A stretch of DNA of 64,000 nucleotides from Amorphophallus konjac. Its lineage: Eukaryota > Streptophyta > Magnoliopsida > Alismatales > Araceae. The notes under the pieces were generated by a model. The model was not told the DNA's origin. It ran no database searches and saw only the letters and a list, made by a program, of their open reading frames with translations. Below are positions 62,902-64,000 of this stretch, piece by piece. A program made the translations under genes and the position numbers. The stretch covers positions 77,997,247-78,061,246 of the forward strand of contig CM040128.1 in NCBI GenBank assembly GCA_022559845.1, written 5' to 3'. Every line of letters starts with the position of its first letter. Positions within the stretch are counted from its first letter, which is position 1.

Positions 62902-64000
62902 TGTTGGGTCCCGTAGTGCAGGAACACGGATCTAGAGGGGGGGTGAATAGATCCTTCTACTAAAACCTATGTCCAATTAAAAACACAAACTAACGCACAA
63001 CGGAATTAACAAGATTGATAAGATAGAGGAATTTAATGCTACACAAGTTAACTAGATTCTCTCACTCTCTCCGTTCACACATGATCACACAAATAAGTAT
63101 AACAAGATAACCATACAATCACACAATTCAAACCACAGGAGATGAGGATTTTTAAGGTGGTTCGGGACCAAGACGGGCTCCCTATGTCCACCTCTTACCA
63201 AACCGGTAAGGTTTTCTCCACACGCTGCAAATGCAGCAAACACAAGAATTTCTCCCCACACACACGGGATAAAAACCCCAACACAAACACGCTACAAAAG
63301 TAGCACAAGCACACGGGGATTTCTCCCCACACACACGAGGCAAAAACCCCAACACACACGCGGATATGCTCCGCACCAAACGACGCACAAGCGTCAACTC
63401 AAACCACTCGGAGAAACCGTTCCGCGAACCCACACATAGAAAATTATTTATAGGTTTGTAACAAGCTAACAAATGAATGCTCTAAGCCCAAAATATGTGC
63501 TAAATACTAAAACAAGAAAGATTCAACAAGCACAAGGCTCCCCCTTCAATTGATTCTCCGGCTCTTCTTGGTTTGATGTCGGATGATGGTGATTTTGACG
63601 TCCTCGCGTTCCTCTCTTCGAGATGCTTCTTTTCTTCTTCTACCACGAGCTTCAAATCTCCATGGAAGTAGATGAAAATTACCTTGCAAGAGCTCCACCA
63701 TGTTTTTCCCCCTTTTCTTCACCTACAAGAATGAATGAATGAGCATTAGGGTTAATCCTCTCACAAAATCGTAACTCTTATAAATGCAACTCAAGGGGTG
63801 GGGAAAAGACTCATAAAACCTTCCCAATACATGTTAGAAACACCTTAATAACAATGGGAACTAATGGGGGGTAGTATGGTAATGTTTAGAGAGATTTTCA
63901 TAAGGTTTTAAACTCTTTCAAAAATCCCGTTCTGGAAGGATCGACCCTCGGGCTTACAGAGGCGGACAGACAACAAAAAACCCACCTAGGCCACAGGGGT
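62902..64000 (-). mobile_element. Sirevirus-like LTR 'F', minus orientation, truncated by window edge
   Basis: Starts TGTTGGGTCCCG on plus and is the reverse complement of a relative of the 27326-28887 LTR. Shared landmarks include the GGTGGTTCGGGACCAAGACGGGC block near 63156, the CCCCC...CTTTTCTTCACCTACAAG block near 63710, and a single GATCGACC motif near 63940. AGACC (62897-62901) is the candidate left target site. Whether it is solo or part of a full element cannot be seen. Confidence 0.8.

Overview
This window is an LTR-retrotransposon graveyard from a flowering-plant nuclear genome. I see no credible host gene, rRNA, tRNA gene or CRISPR array. Nearly every base can be assigned to nested Ty3/Gypsy and Ty1/Copia elements, solo LTRs, one MITE and one probable CACTA remnant. 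The RT/RNase H/integrase types (Tat-like Gypsy, chromovirus, Sirevirus Copia), tRNA-iMet primer sites (TGGTATCAGAGC) and LTR lengths of 1.5-3 kb indicate heterochromatin of an angiosperm. The species cannot be named from sequence alone.

Left half (1 to about 36 kb). The oldest layer is a minus-strand Tat-type Gypsy element (here 'T'). Its gag, protease, RT, RNase H domains and integrase run from about 31.8 kb down past base 1, broken by stops and frameshifts. Four later insertions with matching 5-bp target duplications (TSDs) split it. They are a non-autonomous chromovirus (501-19547, GTGTG); two solo LTRs of the same broad family (22537-24720, CCTGA, minus; 33953-36012, GACCG, plus); and a solo Sirevirus-like LTR (27326-28887, CTTGC). 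A nearly intact Sirevirus (895-12425) then jumped into the 5' LTR of the chromovirus (TSD CACCT/CACCC) and is the youngest event here.

Middle (36-46.2 kb). This holds degraded sequence: a 288-bp MITE, a field of inverted repeats ending in a C14G19 tract, a 350-bp tandem repeat, a minus-strand LTR with a hairpin array, a 5'-truncated Copia element with mutated protease and RT active sites plus its 3' LTR, a GA-rich tract and a probable CACTA end.

Right half (46.2-64 kb). A minus-strand LTR ('E') is split by a full-length but non-coding Tekay/Del-like element ('A/B', 46584-62660, TSD TGAAA). Three solo LTRs sit inside A/B: C (48915-51375, CTTAG) in its 5' LTR, G (52438-54353, TCGGA) in its interior, and D (59006-62092, ACAAT/ACAGT, minus) in its 3' LTR. 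A Sirevirus-like LTR F runs off the right edge.

Most striking observation. Related LTRs A/B, C and D share a promoter and a conserved anchor, but directly after the anchor each carries a different array of short hairpins: a 65-bp, a 33-bp and a roughly 50-bp unit. Several unrelated LTR families in this window also carry palindrome arrays of their own.
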